Source: Paenibacillus timonensis
GTDB taxonomy: Bacteria; Bacillota; Bacilli; Paenibacillales; Paenibacillaceae
Length of the DNA: 64,000 nucleotides
Reading direction: 5' to 3'
Assembly: GCF_022427145.1 (NCBI RefSeq)
Contig: NZ_JAKSXN010000012.1
Coordinates: forward strand, 31,964-95,963
Shown: positions 35,310 to 43,881 of the stretch, piece by piece
Position numbering within the stretch: position 1 is the stretch's first letter
How the letters are laid out: every line of letters starts with the position of its first letter
Position numbers and translations under genes: made by a program
The notes under the pieces: generated by a model
The model's input: the letters and a program-made list of their open reading frames with translations, nothing else
What the model was told of the DNA's origin: nothing
The model's database searches: none

Positions 35310-36020
35310 TCAAGTTAAGGCATCGAAGCAATCGAACAAGGAAGCCCCCGGCATTGCCGCAGCCGCACGGATGTCGTCCAGCGTGCCGTTGGCTTTAACC
35401 CGGCCGTCCGAAATCAGGATAAAATCGTCGCAGATCCGCTCCGCCGTATCCAACACGTGCGTGGACATCAACACGCCGGCCCCGCGGCGGCGCTCCTCCT
35501 CCAGCAAGCCGAGAAAATCCTTGGTCGCCCGCGGGTCCAGGCCAATAAACGGCTCATCGACGATATAAACGTCCGGACGGCTCAGGAATCCGATCATCAG
35601 CATCATTTTTTGCCGCATGCCCTTGGAGAAACCGCCAGGCAGCAGGTCCCGCGCTTCAGTTATGCGGAACTTCTCCAACAGCGCCCCGGCCTCCCGCTCG
35701 AATTCGGGCTCGTCCATTCCGTAGACGGCTGCGGCTAGCCCTAAATGCTCCCATAACGTCAAGGTGTCATAGAACACCGGTTGCTCCGGAATATAGGCAT
35801 AATGGTTCGCCCCGCCGTGAAATTCCACCGCGGCGTCCGTATACGGCAGCAGGCCAAGGATCGCCTTCAACGTCGTGCTCTTCCCTGCCCCGTTCGGCCC
35901 GATCAGCCCGGTGAGCACACCGGGCTTGACCTCGAGCGAGATTTGTTGAACGGCAGCTTTCCCTGCCTCGTATCCCGCTTGATGAATATTCACTTCCAAC
36001 CATGCTTGTTTGGGTTCCAA
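35310..36020 (-). CDS. ecsA: EcsA-type ABC transporter ATPase
   Basis: A 236-residue ATPase with Walker A IGPNGAGKSTTL, signature variant GGFSKGMRQKMMLM, Walker B VYIVDEPFIGLDP and H-loop LMSTHVLDTAERI, all as in EcsA. An ATG at 36056 is in frame, but it falls inside the TATAAT box of a good promoter and so cannot be translated from it. The TTG at 36020 follows GAGGAG by seven bases and gives the usual length. ecsB follows. Confidence 0.9.
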   Translation of the reverse strand: MEPKQAWLEVNIHQAGYEAGKAAVQQISLEVKPGVLTGLIGPNGAGKSTTLKAILGLLPYTDAAVEFHGGANHYAYIPEQPVFYDTLTLWEHLGLAAAVYGMDEPEFEREAGALLEKFRITEARDLLPGGFSKGMRQKMMLMIGFLSRPDVYIVDEPFIGLDPRATKDFLGLLEEERRRGAGVLMSTHVLDTAERICDDFILISDGRVKANGTLDDIRAAAAMPGASLFDCFDALT

Positions 36021-36054
36021 AAAAATCTCCTCGAATCTTCCCGTCGTTTCTTCC

Positions 36055-36082
36055 ATTATAAGACATGATGCGCTTTTGTACA
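36055..36082 (-). promoter_or_regulatory. Candidate sigma-A promoter of ecsAB
   Basis: Minus strand TGTACA (36082-36077) and TATAAT (36060-36055), 16 bp apart, about 35 bases before the TTG start of ecsA. Confidence 0.6.
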
Positions 36083-36119
36083 TGTCCGGCCGGGGCGGGG
36101 CTGCCCCGCCGCCGTTCCG

Positions 36120-37439
36120 TTACGCTCCCATGGCCGGTTCGGCGGCCACGCGGTCCCGCTTCATGATCGCCGGGGCAAATGCCAGCAGCAAGAAGCCGAT
36201 AGCGGCCATCAGGCAGCCCGAAAGGATAAAGGCGGGCTCCGGTCCGAAGGCGGTGACCAGCGAACCGCCGAACAGCGGTCCGATCAACGTCGCGGTCGAG
36301 GTCAAGCTCGACACCGTTCCGAAAACGCGGCCGGTCACCGCTTCCGGGGTGCGCTGCTGCAGCATGACCTGGAACGGGATAAACGTCATACCGGCGCCGA
36401 GCCCGGCGAATGCAAACAGCGTCAGCATCAGAGCCGTTACTCCGTCCGTAAGAGGCAATCGGCTCACGATGAAACCTGCTGCCGCGAACACCAGCCCCAG
36501 CACGGCCCCGCCGATGCCCATTTTGAACAAAGGGGTGATGCGCAGCCGCTGCGCGAACCACGCCGCCGTCAGCGTACCTATTCCGCTAAACGTGATGCAC
36601 CATCCGAGCAGGTCATCGGACACGCCGGGGATCTCCCGGAACAGGACCACCGCTTGCGAGTCGGCGATCTGCAGGACGAGCAGGCTGGCGCACAAAATCA
36701 AAGTGCTGTAGGCGAGCAGCGGAATCCCGCCGATGATTTTCGCACCGGCTGCCATTTCCGTCCAGAAGCCTTGCTTGTTATTAACGGAAGCCGGATCCCC
36801 GGTACCTCCCTCTGCCGTGTTCAACTGCCCGGCAGCGCTCCGCAGCTTGCCCGGCACCTTGCTTAACAAGAGCGCGGATACAAGGAAGGTTCCCGCATCC
36901 ACGACAAAACACACCGTAACGCTAAAAGCAGCCGTCAGCATGCCGCCCAAGGCAGGGCCGATGATTTTGGTGCCCTGTTCAATGATGGCGCTGTAGGAAA
37001 CGGCTTGATCCAACTGCTCATGCGGAACGATCTCTTTGATTTTCCCGTTCTTCGCCGGCGAGAAGATCACGTCCAAGATCCCCTTGGCGATCAACAGGAC
37101 GTACACCTGCCAGATCGCCGTCACGAAGACGAAACCCAGAAGCACCACGAATCGCACGAGATCGGAGAAAACCATCAGCTTCTTGCGCTCTACCCGGTCC
37201 GCGAGCATCCCGGCCAACGGACCGCCCACCAATACGGGCAGCACCATAAACAGCGAGACCATCGTAATCTCCCAAGGCGTCGCTTGCCACTTGAGGCCGA
37301 CCATGGTCAGCAAAGCAAGCAAATACAGCCAATCCCCCACATTGGATACCAGCTGCGCGGACAGCAACGCCAAGTAGGCGCGGTTTTGCAGGAGCCCGGA
37401 CTTTTCCCGGCCCGCCGATTTGTTCCCAAATCCCGTCAT
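36120..37439 (-). CDS. MFS transporter (MdtH/enterobactin-exporter-like)
   Basis: A 439-residue major facilitator with about 12 membrane segments. The A-motif is visible as GPLAGMLADRVERKKLM between segments 2 and 3, and VTGRVFGTVSSLTS lies in the second half, typical of the MFS_3/MFS_1 drug or siderophore exporters. A divergent MarR gene starts 261 bp away, a common arrangement for regulator and exporter, so induced drug efflux is a reasonable inference. The start follows ATGAGGGAACA. Confidence 0.88.
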   Translation of the reverse strand: MTGFGNKSAGREKSGLLQNRAYLALLSAQLVSNVGDWLYLLALLTMVGLKWQATPWEITMVSLFMVLPVLVGGPLAGMLADRVERKKLMVFSDLVRFVVLLGFVFVTAIWQVYVLLIAKGILDVIFSPAKNGKIKEIVPHEQLDQAVSYSAIIEQGTKIIGPALGGMLTAAFSVTVCFVVDAGTFLVSALLLSKVPGKLRSAAGQLNTAEGGTGDPASVNNKQGFWTEMAAGAKIIGGIPLLAYSTLILCASLLVLQIADSQAVVLFREIPGVSDDLLGWCITFSGIGTLTAAWFAQRLRITPLFKMGIGGAVLGLVFAAAGFIVSRLPLTDGVTALMLTLFAFAGLGAGMTFIPFQVMLQQRTPEAVTGRVFGTVSSLTSTATLIGPLFGGSLVTAFGPEPAFILSGCLMAAIGFLLLAFAPAIMKRDRVAAEPAMGA

Positions 37440-37700
37440 TGTTCCCTCATCCCCTACCCCACAACGATTATGAAGTTATCTTAATGAATCGAAGAAGAGA
37501 ATCCATCCGTCTCAGGGAGGATTCGTTCCCTATGCCGCAGGCTGAAATTTCAAGCAGGCCCGAGGCGCAGTAACAAACATTTATTTCCATTAAAAAAAGC
37601 GCAAATTGTGATAAATTATATTTTTTTTAATTCGCGGGTGTTTTAAGATTACAATAATTCGACCTTGTTCAAAGATTCACAAATATAAAGTAAGGGCGGG

Positions 37701-38174
37701 ATGCACATGATGACAACCGAAGAACGCGGAACGGACTTGTCGCTGCATTTGTACCGGGTTTTTGCCAAATCGTTTAAGAGCGTCAACGAACATGCGGTGA
37801 CGGGGAGTAAAATCCAAGGGTTTAATCCGACGGCCTTCGCCGTCCTGGAGGTCCTCTATTACAAAGGCTCGCAGCCGATCCAGCAAATCGGCGCCAAGCT
37901 GCTGCTCCAAAGCGGCAACGTGACTTACGTGATCGACAAGCTTGAAGCGGCAGGCTTGCTGCACCGGACGCCTTGTCCGCGCGACCGGCGCGTGATTTAT
38001 GCCGAGTTAACGCCGAAAGGCAAGGAGCTGATGGATCAGCTGTACCCGGAATTCGCCGATCGGATCGACCATGCGCTTAGCGGGTTGAACGACGAAGAGA
38101 AGCAAATCATGATCGAACTGTTGAAGAAAATGGGCCGCGAAGCCGAGAAGCTCGCCCCATTGCTGCGGAAATAA
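37701..38174 (+). CDS. MarR-family transcriptional regulator
   Basis: A 157-residue winged-helix repressor: AFAVLEVLYYKGSQPIQQIG, LLQSGNVTYVIDKLEAAGLL and the wing RDRRVIYAELTPKGKEL, all typical of MarR. It is close in type to the MhqR/YkvE group that senses quinones or electrophiles; the only cysteine lies in the wing (TPCPRDRR), which could sense oxidants. ATG 37701 abuts an AAGGGCGGG site, so ATG 37707 (ten bases from AAGGG) is an equally good start. It is divergent from the MFS exporter, its likely target. Confidence 0.92.
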   Translation: MHMMTTEERGTDLSLHLYRVFAKSFKSVNEHAVTGSKIQGFNPTAFAVLEVLYYKGSQPIQQIGAKLLLQSGNVTYVIDKLEAAGLLHRTPCPRDRRVIYAELTPKGKELMDQLYPEFADRIDHALSGLNDEEKQIMIELLKKMGREAEKLAPLLRK

Positions 38175-38177
38175 AGC

Positions 38178-38230
38178 AAAAAGGCTGTTTCCGGGATCAT
38201 CATCACGATGAACCTGGACACAGCCTTTTT
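38178..38230 (+). terminator. Terminator of the MarR gene
   Basis: Arms AAAAAGGCTGTTTCC and GGACACAGCCTTTTT with one mismatch, ending in five T. Confidence 0.8.
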
Positions 38231-38272
38231 GGGGAGATCCGGGAGATTTCCCTTCAATAGAATAGAGTGATG

Positions 38273-38324
38273 AAATCACCTTATTACGCCGATCTCCTTT
38301 GATCTAAGCAGAATAAGGTGATTT
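38273..38324. repeat. Single long hairpin AAATCACCTTATT / AATAAGGTGATTT
   Basis: Perfect 13-bp arms at 38273-38285 and 38312-38324 in the convergent gap between the MarR gene and a small gene. AATAAGGTGA also occurs in repeat array A (21571) and after 11518. Confidence 0.6.
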
Positions 38325-38387
38325 TTTCATATTATCCGGGTAGGAAAGGGCGTGGTTTGCCGATTTCTGCCCGGGCCATAACCTCAT

Positions 38388-38561
38388 TTAATGAGTCGGA
38401 TCCATATCCTTGTTGTTGTCGCGATTGTTGATATCCCGGTGCCGGCGATCATTCACCTTTTGCTGCATCTGCTGGGCTTGATGCGCATTCACCGGGGTTC
38501 GTTCCAAATCCTCGGCCACGTTGGTCAAATTTTTATCGATACCCGATTTGCTTCGTGCCAT
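38388..38561 (-). CDS. Small Asn/Asp/Gln-rich protein, unknown function
   Basis: A 57-residue hydrophilic protein starting MARSKSGIDKNLTNVAEDLE and ending NNRDNNKDMDPTH. I do not know the family; composition and size suggest a small spore or stress protein, without proof. ATG 38561 follows GCGAGGA. It lies 26 bp after the neighbouring unknown gene and is probably cotranscribed with it. Confidence 0.55.
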   Translation of the reverse strand: MARSKSGIDKNLTNVAEDLERTPVNAHQAQQMQQKVNDRRHRDINNRDNNKDMDPTH

Positions 38562-38587
38562 CGCAATTGTCCTCGCTTTCTCTACTA

Positions 38588-38929
38588 TTAAGGGTTCGTC
38601 AGAGGCGACAACGCTTGGGCGCATTCGTGGATATGGCGGACGTAATCCCCGGCCAGTTCCTGAATTTGTACGCTGTTCTCCGCGATCGTCTGCCCGTCCC
38701 GCTCCACATCAACCAAATCGACGCGAACCTCGCGCGGGTCCATATAAGAGCACTGAAAATCAAAGGAGTAAAACTGATGTCCCGCCGCATTGATATGAAT
38801 CCGCAGCCCCTGGGGGTTGGCCGCATCGGCTTGCACCTGCGCGGAGTCCCCCGGATTCAGGTATTCCGGCAGCTGCTTTTGCCAGGCGTCCACCAGCGTA
38901 TGTTGGTCAATGTTCATTTCCTTGTTCAT
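38588..38929 (-). CDS. Conserved hypothetical protein
   Basis: A 113-residue soluble protein without membrane segments. It seems to have a short helical start (DQHTLVDAWQKQLPEYLN), a strand-rich middle that may form a small beta sheet (GLRIHINAAGHQFYSFDFQC, REVRVDLVDVERD) and a helical end (ELAGDYVRHIHECAQAL). I do not recognise it. GGGGAGGTGTAACT before ATG 38929 and coding-like base use support a real gene. A smaller gene follows closely. Confidence 0.65.
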   Translation of the reverse strand: MNKEMNIDQHTLVDAWQKQLPEYLNPGDSAQVQADAANPQGLRIHINAAGHQFYSFDFQCSYMDPREVRVDLVDVERDGQTIAENSVQIQELAGDYVRHIHECAQALSPLTNP

Positions 38930-39117
38930 AGTTACACCTCCCCTTTCCCGTTAAGGTGCGAAGAGGCGGGCGATTTTATACCGGCATACGCAAAACAGGC
39001 TACCGTCCCGTTTCAACATTCTACAGGAGTCGGCAGCCTTGAGTAGGCGCTTAGGACAGGCCATTGCCATTACATGCTCCGGCGCCAGAAAGCTTAGATC
39101 AAAGGGCAAAACCTACG

Positions 39118-40647
39118 CTAGGCTTTGTCCACGGCGGGATCGCCCGCTTTTGCCTTGGCGTCCTCCTCCTGCCCCGGAGCCCGGTTGCGCAACCCTAAAG
39201 CGCAGAGAATCCCGACTACGGCAATGACGGCCATGACGATAAACAGCGTATGCAGGCTTTGCGCCAATACCTGCTTCAGCTCGCCCCACAGTTCGGGGGC
39301 CAGCAGATGGACTTTTTCGGGAGACAGCAGTTGGTCGATATCGTCCTGCGAAATCGGGATGCCCGCTGCGGTGCCATTTTTCGTCTGGGACGCGATATGC
39401 AGATTTATCAAGGTGCCGAAGGCGGTGACGCCGATCGTCTGCCCGATCGATTTGACGAAAGAATTCAACGCCGTGGACGCGCCGCGCAGGTTGTAGCCGA
39501 CCGAGGACTGGGCGATGATCGTAAATACGGTAAACGAAAAGCCGAACCCGATCCCATACAACGCGTTAAAAATCAGCAGCGGCCAAATCGGCGTGGCCTC
39601 GTGGATCGTGGCCAGCCCCGCCGCGCCAAAAGCGATGATCACCATGCCGATCAGCGAAGTGTAGCGAGAACCGCGGGTAATCAGCCAGCGGCTGCCCAGG
39701 ACCGAGCCAAGCATCCAGCCGATAGACATCGGGGCAAGCGCCAGTCCGGAAACCGTCGCGTTTTGGCCGAGCACCCCTTGAATCCACAATGGCAGATACG
39801 AGGTAAGTCCGATCAGCAAGGCGCTTGCCAAGAGACTGGTCGCATTGGAAAAGGCGATGTCGCGAATCCGGAACAGCTTCAGCGGCACCAGCGGCTCCTC
39901 GGCGCGTTGTTCGGCAACGAAAAACAGCACCAGAAAACAAGCCGCCACGGCAAAAATCCCGATCAGCCACGGGGAATTCCAGGCCAGCTGCTGCCCGCCC
40001 GTCGCCAGCCCGATCAGCAAGGCGGAGACGCCGACCGTAAAAGTGAGCGCCCCCAGAACATCGACCTTGACCTTCCGTCTCTCGATCCGCTCATGCAGGT
40101 AAACAATGATGAAATAGAGCGATAGCAAGCCGAACGGTACATTAAAATAGAAGGCCCAGCGCCAATTCAGCGAATCCACGACATAGCCGCCCAGCAGCGG
40201 ACCGATCAAGGAGGAAATGCCCCATACGGAGCTGATCCAGCCCTGGATTTTGGAACGCTCCTCGATGGAATAAATGTCGCCGATGATCGTAAACGTAACC
40301 GGTACCAAGCCGCCGGCCCCGATCCCCTGCAGGGCGCGGAATCCGATCAACTGGCCCATGCTTTGGGCTGTACCGGACAGAATCGAGCCGGCCAGGAACA
40401 GCAGCGAGCTGATGACGAATACCGGCTTGCGCCCGTACAGGTCGCTGATTTTGCCAAAAATCGGCGTTGTGACGGACATCGTCAGCAGATAGGCGGTAAA
40501 CACCCAGCCCAGCAGCCGGGCTCCGCCCAGATCACCGACGATCCGCGGGCCCGCCGGCCCGATAACCGTGCCTTCGATGGCGGCCAAAAACGTGGATAAT
40601 AGCAAGCCGGTCAAGATATAATTCCGTTTCAGTTTGGTTGGTTTCAT
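39118..40647 (-). CDS. DHA2-family MFS multidrug exporter (EmrB/QacA type)
   Basis: A 509-residue transporter with 14 predicted membrane segments. Motifs are LLTMSVTTPIFGKISDLYGR (motif A), FRALQGIGAGGLVPVTFTIIGDI (motif B/C region) and RWAFYFNVPFG, all characteristic of DHA2 drug:proton antiporters. A polar loop before the last segment (QLLSPEKVHLLAPELW) is usual for the group. The C-terminus is a short charged tail. The gene stands alone on this strand between the small genes and the ECF operon. Substrates cannot be predicted. Confidence 0.92.
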   Translation of the reverse strand: MKPTKLKRNYILTGLLLSTFLAAIEGTVIGPAGPRIVGDLGGARLLGWVFTAYLLTMSVTTPIFGKISDLYGRKPVFVISSLLFLAGSILSGTAQSMGQLIGFRALQGIGAGGLVPVTFTIIGDIYSIEERSKIQGWISSVWGISSLIGPLLGGYVVDSLNWRWAFYFNVPFGLLSLYFIIVYLHERIERRKVKVDVLGALTFTVGVSALLIGLATGGQQLAWNSPWLIGIFAVAACFLVLFFVAEQRAEEPLVPLKLFRIRDIAFSNATSLLASALLIGLTSYLPLWIQGVLGQNATVSGLALAPMSIGWMLGSVLGSRWLITRGSRYTSLIGMVIIAFGAAGLATIHEATPIWPLLIFNALYGIGFGFSFTVFTIIAQSSVGYNLRGASTALNSFVKSIGQTIGVTAFGTLINLHIASQTKNGTAAGIPISQDDIDQLLSPEKVHLLAPELWGELKQVLAQSLHTLFIVMAVIAVVGILCALGLRNRAPGQEEDAKAKAGDPAVDKA

Positions 40648-40788
40648 GATGAACGATACTTCCTTTCTTTACCATCCGGGCAATGATTCCATAAGCATCC
40701 ATTATAGTAGAATGCCCCGAAAAAAGAAAGACGGACGGCCAAACGCGGGTCATGACCCGGCTTGTCGTCCGTATCGTTATACGTATTT

Positions 40789-42363
40789 TCATGGGCGGGA
40801 TTCATTCCGTTCTTCCTCCCGGAGCTGCCCTTCCGCCATCCTCCAGCGTTTGACCGGCTGGCCTTCGAACAGCTCCGGCTCATGGGTGATCATGATCAGT
40901 GCGGCTCCCTGCCCCAGCGCCTCGCGGCACAATGCCGTCAGCAGGCGAACGCCGCCATAATCGATGCCGGCCGTAGGCTCATCGAGGATATACAGCCGCT
41001 TCGGGCAGATCATGACGGAGGCTGCGCTCAGCAGCCGCTTCTCCCCGCCGCTTAGCCAATACGGGGATTCGCCGGTTTTACCGGCTAAACCGATGGCCTC
41101 CAGCATGCGCTCGGCCCGCTGCCGCAGTTCCTCCGGCACGGGATCCCGCGGCCGCAGCCCTAGCTCGGTGCGCGGGCTGTACAGCAGCTCGTCCCACACG
41201 GTCGAGGCGACGAATTGCTGCTCCGGCTGCTGGAACACGTAGCCGATCCCGGACGCCAGATCGTACAGCGTCCGGCGGGCGGTATCCCGGCCCTGCCAGA
41301 ACACCGTCCCTTTGGGCGGGGGCAGGAGGCCCATCAACAGGCGGGACAACGTGGTTTTGCCGGAGCCGTTGTCCCCGCACAGCAGCCGCCATTCGCCGGG
41401 GTACAGCGTGAGGCGGACGTCCCGCAGCACCGGCTCGGCCCCGCGGGCGAAGGCGTAGCTGAGCCCGCGCGCCTCGAGCAGGGGCACGGGCATCGCCGCC
41501 GGTGCGGGCACGGCGGCGGAAGGGCCCGGCGCGCGCGGGTTGCCGCGCGCCTCGGCAGGGGCGGCGGTCCCCGCGGGGCCGCCGCCGCTTGGGCCTGCTG
41601 CCGCAGGCGCCGCCGTGCCGGCCGGCAGCAGGCCCAGCGCTTCCAGCCGCGCGCTCGCGCCGCGGCGGATGCGCTCCGCCGGACCGTCCAACGCGACGGT
41701 TCCGGCGTCGAGCACGACGAGCCGCGGCGCAGCCAGCGCGAGCTCGTCCATCCGGCCGGACATCGTCACGATGGTCCGGCCTTCGCCGTGCAGGCGGCGC
41801 AGCAGCGCCAGCAGCCGCCGGCGAGAGGCGGCGTCGAGGCTGGCCGCCGCCTCGTCGAGCACGAGCAGCGGCGGCTCCAGCGCCAGCACCGCCGCGATCG
41901 CGGTGCGCTGCCGTCCGCCGCCGGACAGCGCGTGCACGGGCGCAAGGCGACGGGGCGTCAACGCCACCTCCGCCAGCGCGTCCGCGACCCGCTGTTCCAA
42001 CTCAGCGGCGGGCACGCGCAGGTTCTCCGGGCCGAAGGCGACTTCGTCTTCGACCCGGCCCTGCACGAGCTGCGCGTCGGGGTCCTGGAATACGACCCCG
42101 ACGCGCCGGGCGACCTCGCCGATCTCCGCTTCCGCGGGATCGACGCCATCTACGAGCACTCGGCCCGAACGGCTCCCTCCCCCGGCGCGGGGGAGATAAC
42201 CGCTGATCAGCTGCGCCAGGGCCGATTTGCCGCTGCCGCTCGCCCCGACGAGCGCCACCCACTCCCCGCGTTCCACGGTGAGTGTCACGCCCTGCACCGC
42301 CGGGTCTCCGCCGGGCTCGAACGCGTAGCTGACGCCGTGCAGCTCCAGTGCCGCCCGCGGCAT
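40789..42363 (-). CDS. Fused double ATPase of an ECF vitamin transporter (YkoD type)
   Basis: A 524-residue protein with two ABC ATPase domains (about 5-235 and 293-515) joined by an Ala/Pro/Gly-rich linker. NBD1 has Walker A GASGSGKS (40-47), signature LSGGGRQRTAIA and Walker B LLVLDEAAASLD, but the H-loop position reads IVTMSGRMDEL with no histidine. NBD2 has GDNGSGKT, LSGGEKRLLSAA, LYILDEPTAGID and a normal ITHEPEL. This asymmetry suggests that one site may be catalytically weak. The layout equals Bacillus YkoD. It starts one base after the S-component stop and ends the operon. Confidence 0.92.
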   Translation of the reverse strand: MPRAALELHGVSYAFEPGGDPAVQGVTLTVERGEWVALVGASGSGKSALAQLISGYLPRAGGGSRSGRVLVDGVDPAEAEIGEVARRVGVVFQDPDAQLVQGRVEDEVAFGPENLRVPAAELEQRVADALAEVALTPRRLAPVHALSGGGRQRTAIAAVLALEPPLLVLDEAAASLDAASRRRLLALLRRLHGEGRTIVTMSGRMDELALAAPRLVVLDAGTVALDGPAERIRRGASARLEALGLLPAGTAAPAAAGPSGGGPAGTAAPAEARGNPRAPGPSAAVPAPAAMPVPLLEARGLSYAFARGAEPVLRDVRLTLYPGEWRLLCGDNGSGKTTLSRLLMGLLPPPKGTVFWQGRDTARRTLYDLASGIGYVFQQPEQQFVASTVWDELLYSPRTELGLRPRDPVPEELRQRAERMLEAIGLAGKTGESPYWLSGGEKRLLSAASVMICPKRLYILDEPTAGIDYGGVRLLTALCREALGQGAALIMITHEPELFEGQPVKRWRMAEGQLREEERNESRP

Positions 42364-42364
42364 C

Positions 42365-42970
42365 TTACGCTTCCGCCCGGCGTCCGGCCGCGAAGCGGCG
42401 AAGCAGTCCGCTGCCGGCCAAGGCGTCGCCTAGCAGCTTGACCAGCAGCCCGCACAGGATCATGCCGCTTAGCACCCGGACGACTAACGCGATCAGCAGA
42501 ACATCCATGCCCCACTTCGTATAGCCGAACATCTGGGCGGCAAAGAAGAACCACAACGGCACCATCGCGCCTCCCGTAATCATCAACATTGGCCAGCTCC
42601 ATTTTTTATATCGCACAAGGGCAAAAGCCGCTTCCACGATAATCAAATAACAAGCCGCGGCCACGAAGCAGGACAAAATGCCGTACGCCGTTCCCATAAA
42701 GGCTTGGACGACCGCACCGATGCCATAGGTAATCAAGGCCGTACCCGGTTTGCGGATAATATAATACGCCAACAGTCCGTAAATCATATACAACCCGGTG
42801 ATCGTGGAGGTAAGGATCGGTCCCCCCAACCCGTTCAGCGCCTGATTTAATGGCGACAGAAAAACCGTCATCACGGCGTTAGCCGCCGCCAGCATCGCCA
42901 TAAGTACGATATCCAGCGTGGTGAAGCGTTGGAACGTTTTGCCGGAACTTGCTCCTTTCACTTGAACCAT
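42365..42970 (-). CDS. ECF transporter substrate-binding (S) component, YkoE family
   Basis: A 201-residue integral membrane protein with about six segments. Words such as FTTLDIVLMAMLAAANAVMT, LLAYYIIRKPGTALITYGIG and VVRVLSGMILCGLLVKLLGDA align by eye with Bacillus YkoE, the S-component linked to thiamine or its hydroxymethylpyrimidine part. No TPP riboswitch is visible upstream; instead a BirA-like operator covers the promoter, so a biotin-related substrate must be considered. The start follows GAGAGG. The fused ATPase gene follows at once, and the T-component is encoded just upstream. Confidence 0.88.
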   Translation of the reverse strand: MVQVKGASSGKTFQRFTTLDIVLMAMLAAANAVMTVFLSPLNQALNGLGGPILTSTITGLYMIYGLLAYYIIRKPGTALITYGIGAVVQAFMGTAYGILSCFVAAACYLIIVEAAFALVRYKKWSWPMLMITGGAMVPLWFFFAAQMFGYTKWGMDVLLIALVVRVLSGMILCGLLVKLLGDALAGSGLLRRFAAGRRAEA

Positions 42971-42988
42971 CCTCTCGTCGTTATCCTA

Positions 42989-43023
42989 ATTGTTAACCAT
43001 AAATGATAATTTAGGTTAACAAT
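42989..43023 (-). promoter_or_regulatory. BirA-like (biotin repressor) operator
   Basis: Perfect 10-bp arms ATTGTTAACC (42989-42998) and GGTTAACAAT (43014-43023) around a 15-base AT-rich spacer. This is the form of known BirA sites, TTGTNAACC and GGTTNACAA about 15 bp apart. It lies 19 bp before the S-component start and covers the -10 box. Confidence 0.75.
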
Positions 43024-43036
43024 CAATCCGCGTCAA
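43008..43036 (-). promoter_or_regulatory. Promoter of the S-component and ATPase genes
   Basis: Minus strand TTGACG (43036-43031) and TAAATT (43013-43008), 17 bp apart; the operator occupies the spacer and -10. Confidence 0.68.
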
Positions 43037-43131
43037 GTCCTTTTTTTGAGCCTTTGCTCCTCGGCATGGGGTCTTATGCCGCAAGGCACCGGAATGCCAG
43101 GCCCCTCGGGCCTGCAAGCGAATGAAGTACC

Positions 43132-43881
43132 TTACACCCTCCACAGGCCCGCCGTCAAAATCAAACTTAGGATCATCGTGCATACACCAACCGCCTCAAG
43201 CGGTACCTCCCGCAAAAACGTCCGCTCCCGATACGCGCCGAAGCCCTTGGCGTCCATCGCCCCGGCGGTTTGTTCCACGCGTCGAATCGCCCCGGCGAAT
43301 ACAGTGACCAGCTGTCCGCGCCGCTGTTCCAGTCGCTCCACGATTCCTCGCGGGTGCCGGCCCATGCGAAGCTTGCGGGCTGCCGCAGCCTGCCTGCCTT
43401 CTTCGGCCAGCAGCGGCAGAAACGTCAGCGCCATCGAGATGCCAAACACAAACCGGTACGGCAGCTTCAGCCGGGTCGTCATCATTACGACGAAGTCCTT
43501 AGGATCGGTAGACTCGATATAAGCCAGCGAGGACAAGAACAAACTGACCATTCGCAGGGTTACCGCCGAAGCATCGCTAAGCGCAGCGGCTGAAAACGGC
43601 AGCAGTCCCCCGGCTCCGCCTTCCCGGAGCTGCACGGCAAGCGCGGTCACCGCAAATAACGGCAGGCCAAAGCCTAAGATCCAGGCGATACGCCGCAGCA
43701 GCAGCCGCCAGCTCATCCCGGCCCCCAGCTTGGCCGCCGCGATCAGCGCCAGCAACAGTACGGCCTGCCGCCGCGGATCGTCCCAATGCATGGCGAGCGC
43801 TGCCAGGCAGGTTAACGTGACCAGCTTGCTGAGCGGATCAAGACGGTGAAGCGCCCCGATGTTTTTTTTCGCAAGCTCCAT
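43132..43881 (-). CDS. ECF transporter transmembrane (T) component
   Basis: A 249-residue EcfT-type protein with about five membrane segments. It shows the DPLSKLVTLTCLAALAMHWD start, and the two coupling-helix words of the family near AARKLRMGRHPRGIVERLEQ and AGAIRRVEQTAGAMDAKGFG (the Ala-Arg-Gly type motifs). It connects S-component and ATPases. ATG 43881 follows GGGAGGG; ATG 43902 has no such site. The start overlaps the GNAT gene by 44 bases. The S-component gene lies 161 bp downstream behind its own promoter. Confidence 0.88.
   Translation of the reverse strand: MELAKKNIGALHRLDPLSKLVTLTCLAALAMHWDDPRRQAVLLLALIAAAKLGAGMSWRLLLRRIAWILGFGLPLFAVTALAVQLREGGAGGLLPFSAAALSDASAVTLRMVSLFLSSLAYIESTDPKDFVVMMTTRLKLPYRFVFGISMALTFLPLLAEEGRQAAAARKLRMGRHPRGIVERLEQRRGQLVTVFAGAIRRVEQTAGAMDAKGFGAYRERTFLREVPLEAVGVCTMILSLILTAGLWRV

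Noticed and set aside
37560..37700. Promoter and MarR operator between the MFS and MarR genes
   Set aside because: Very AT-rich region with several poor -10 candidates (TACAAT at 37650) and no clean palindrome.
41215..42441. Long plus-strand open frame opposite the fused ATPase gene
   Set aside because: Low-complexity Arg/Gln/Pro protein, antisense to clear ABC domains, no ribosome binding site.
42971..43131. TPP riboswitch before the YkoE-type gene
   Set aside because: I looked for the CTGAGA and conserved TPP core on the minus strand and did not find them.
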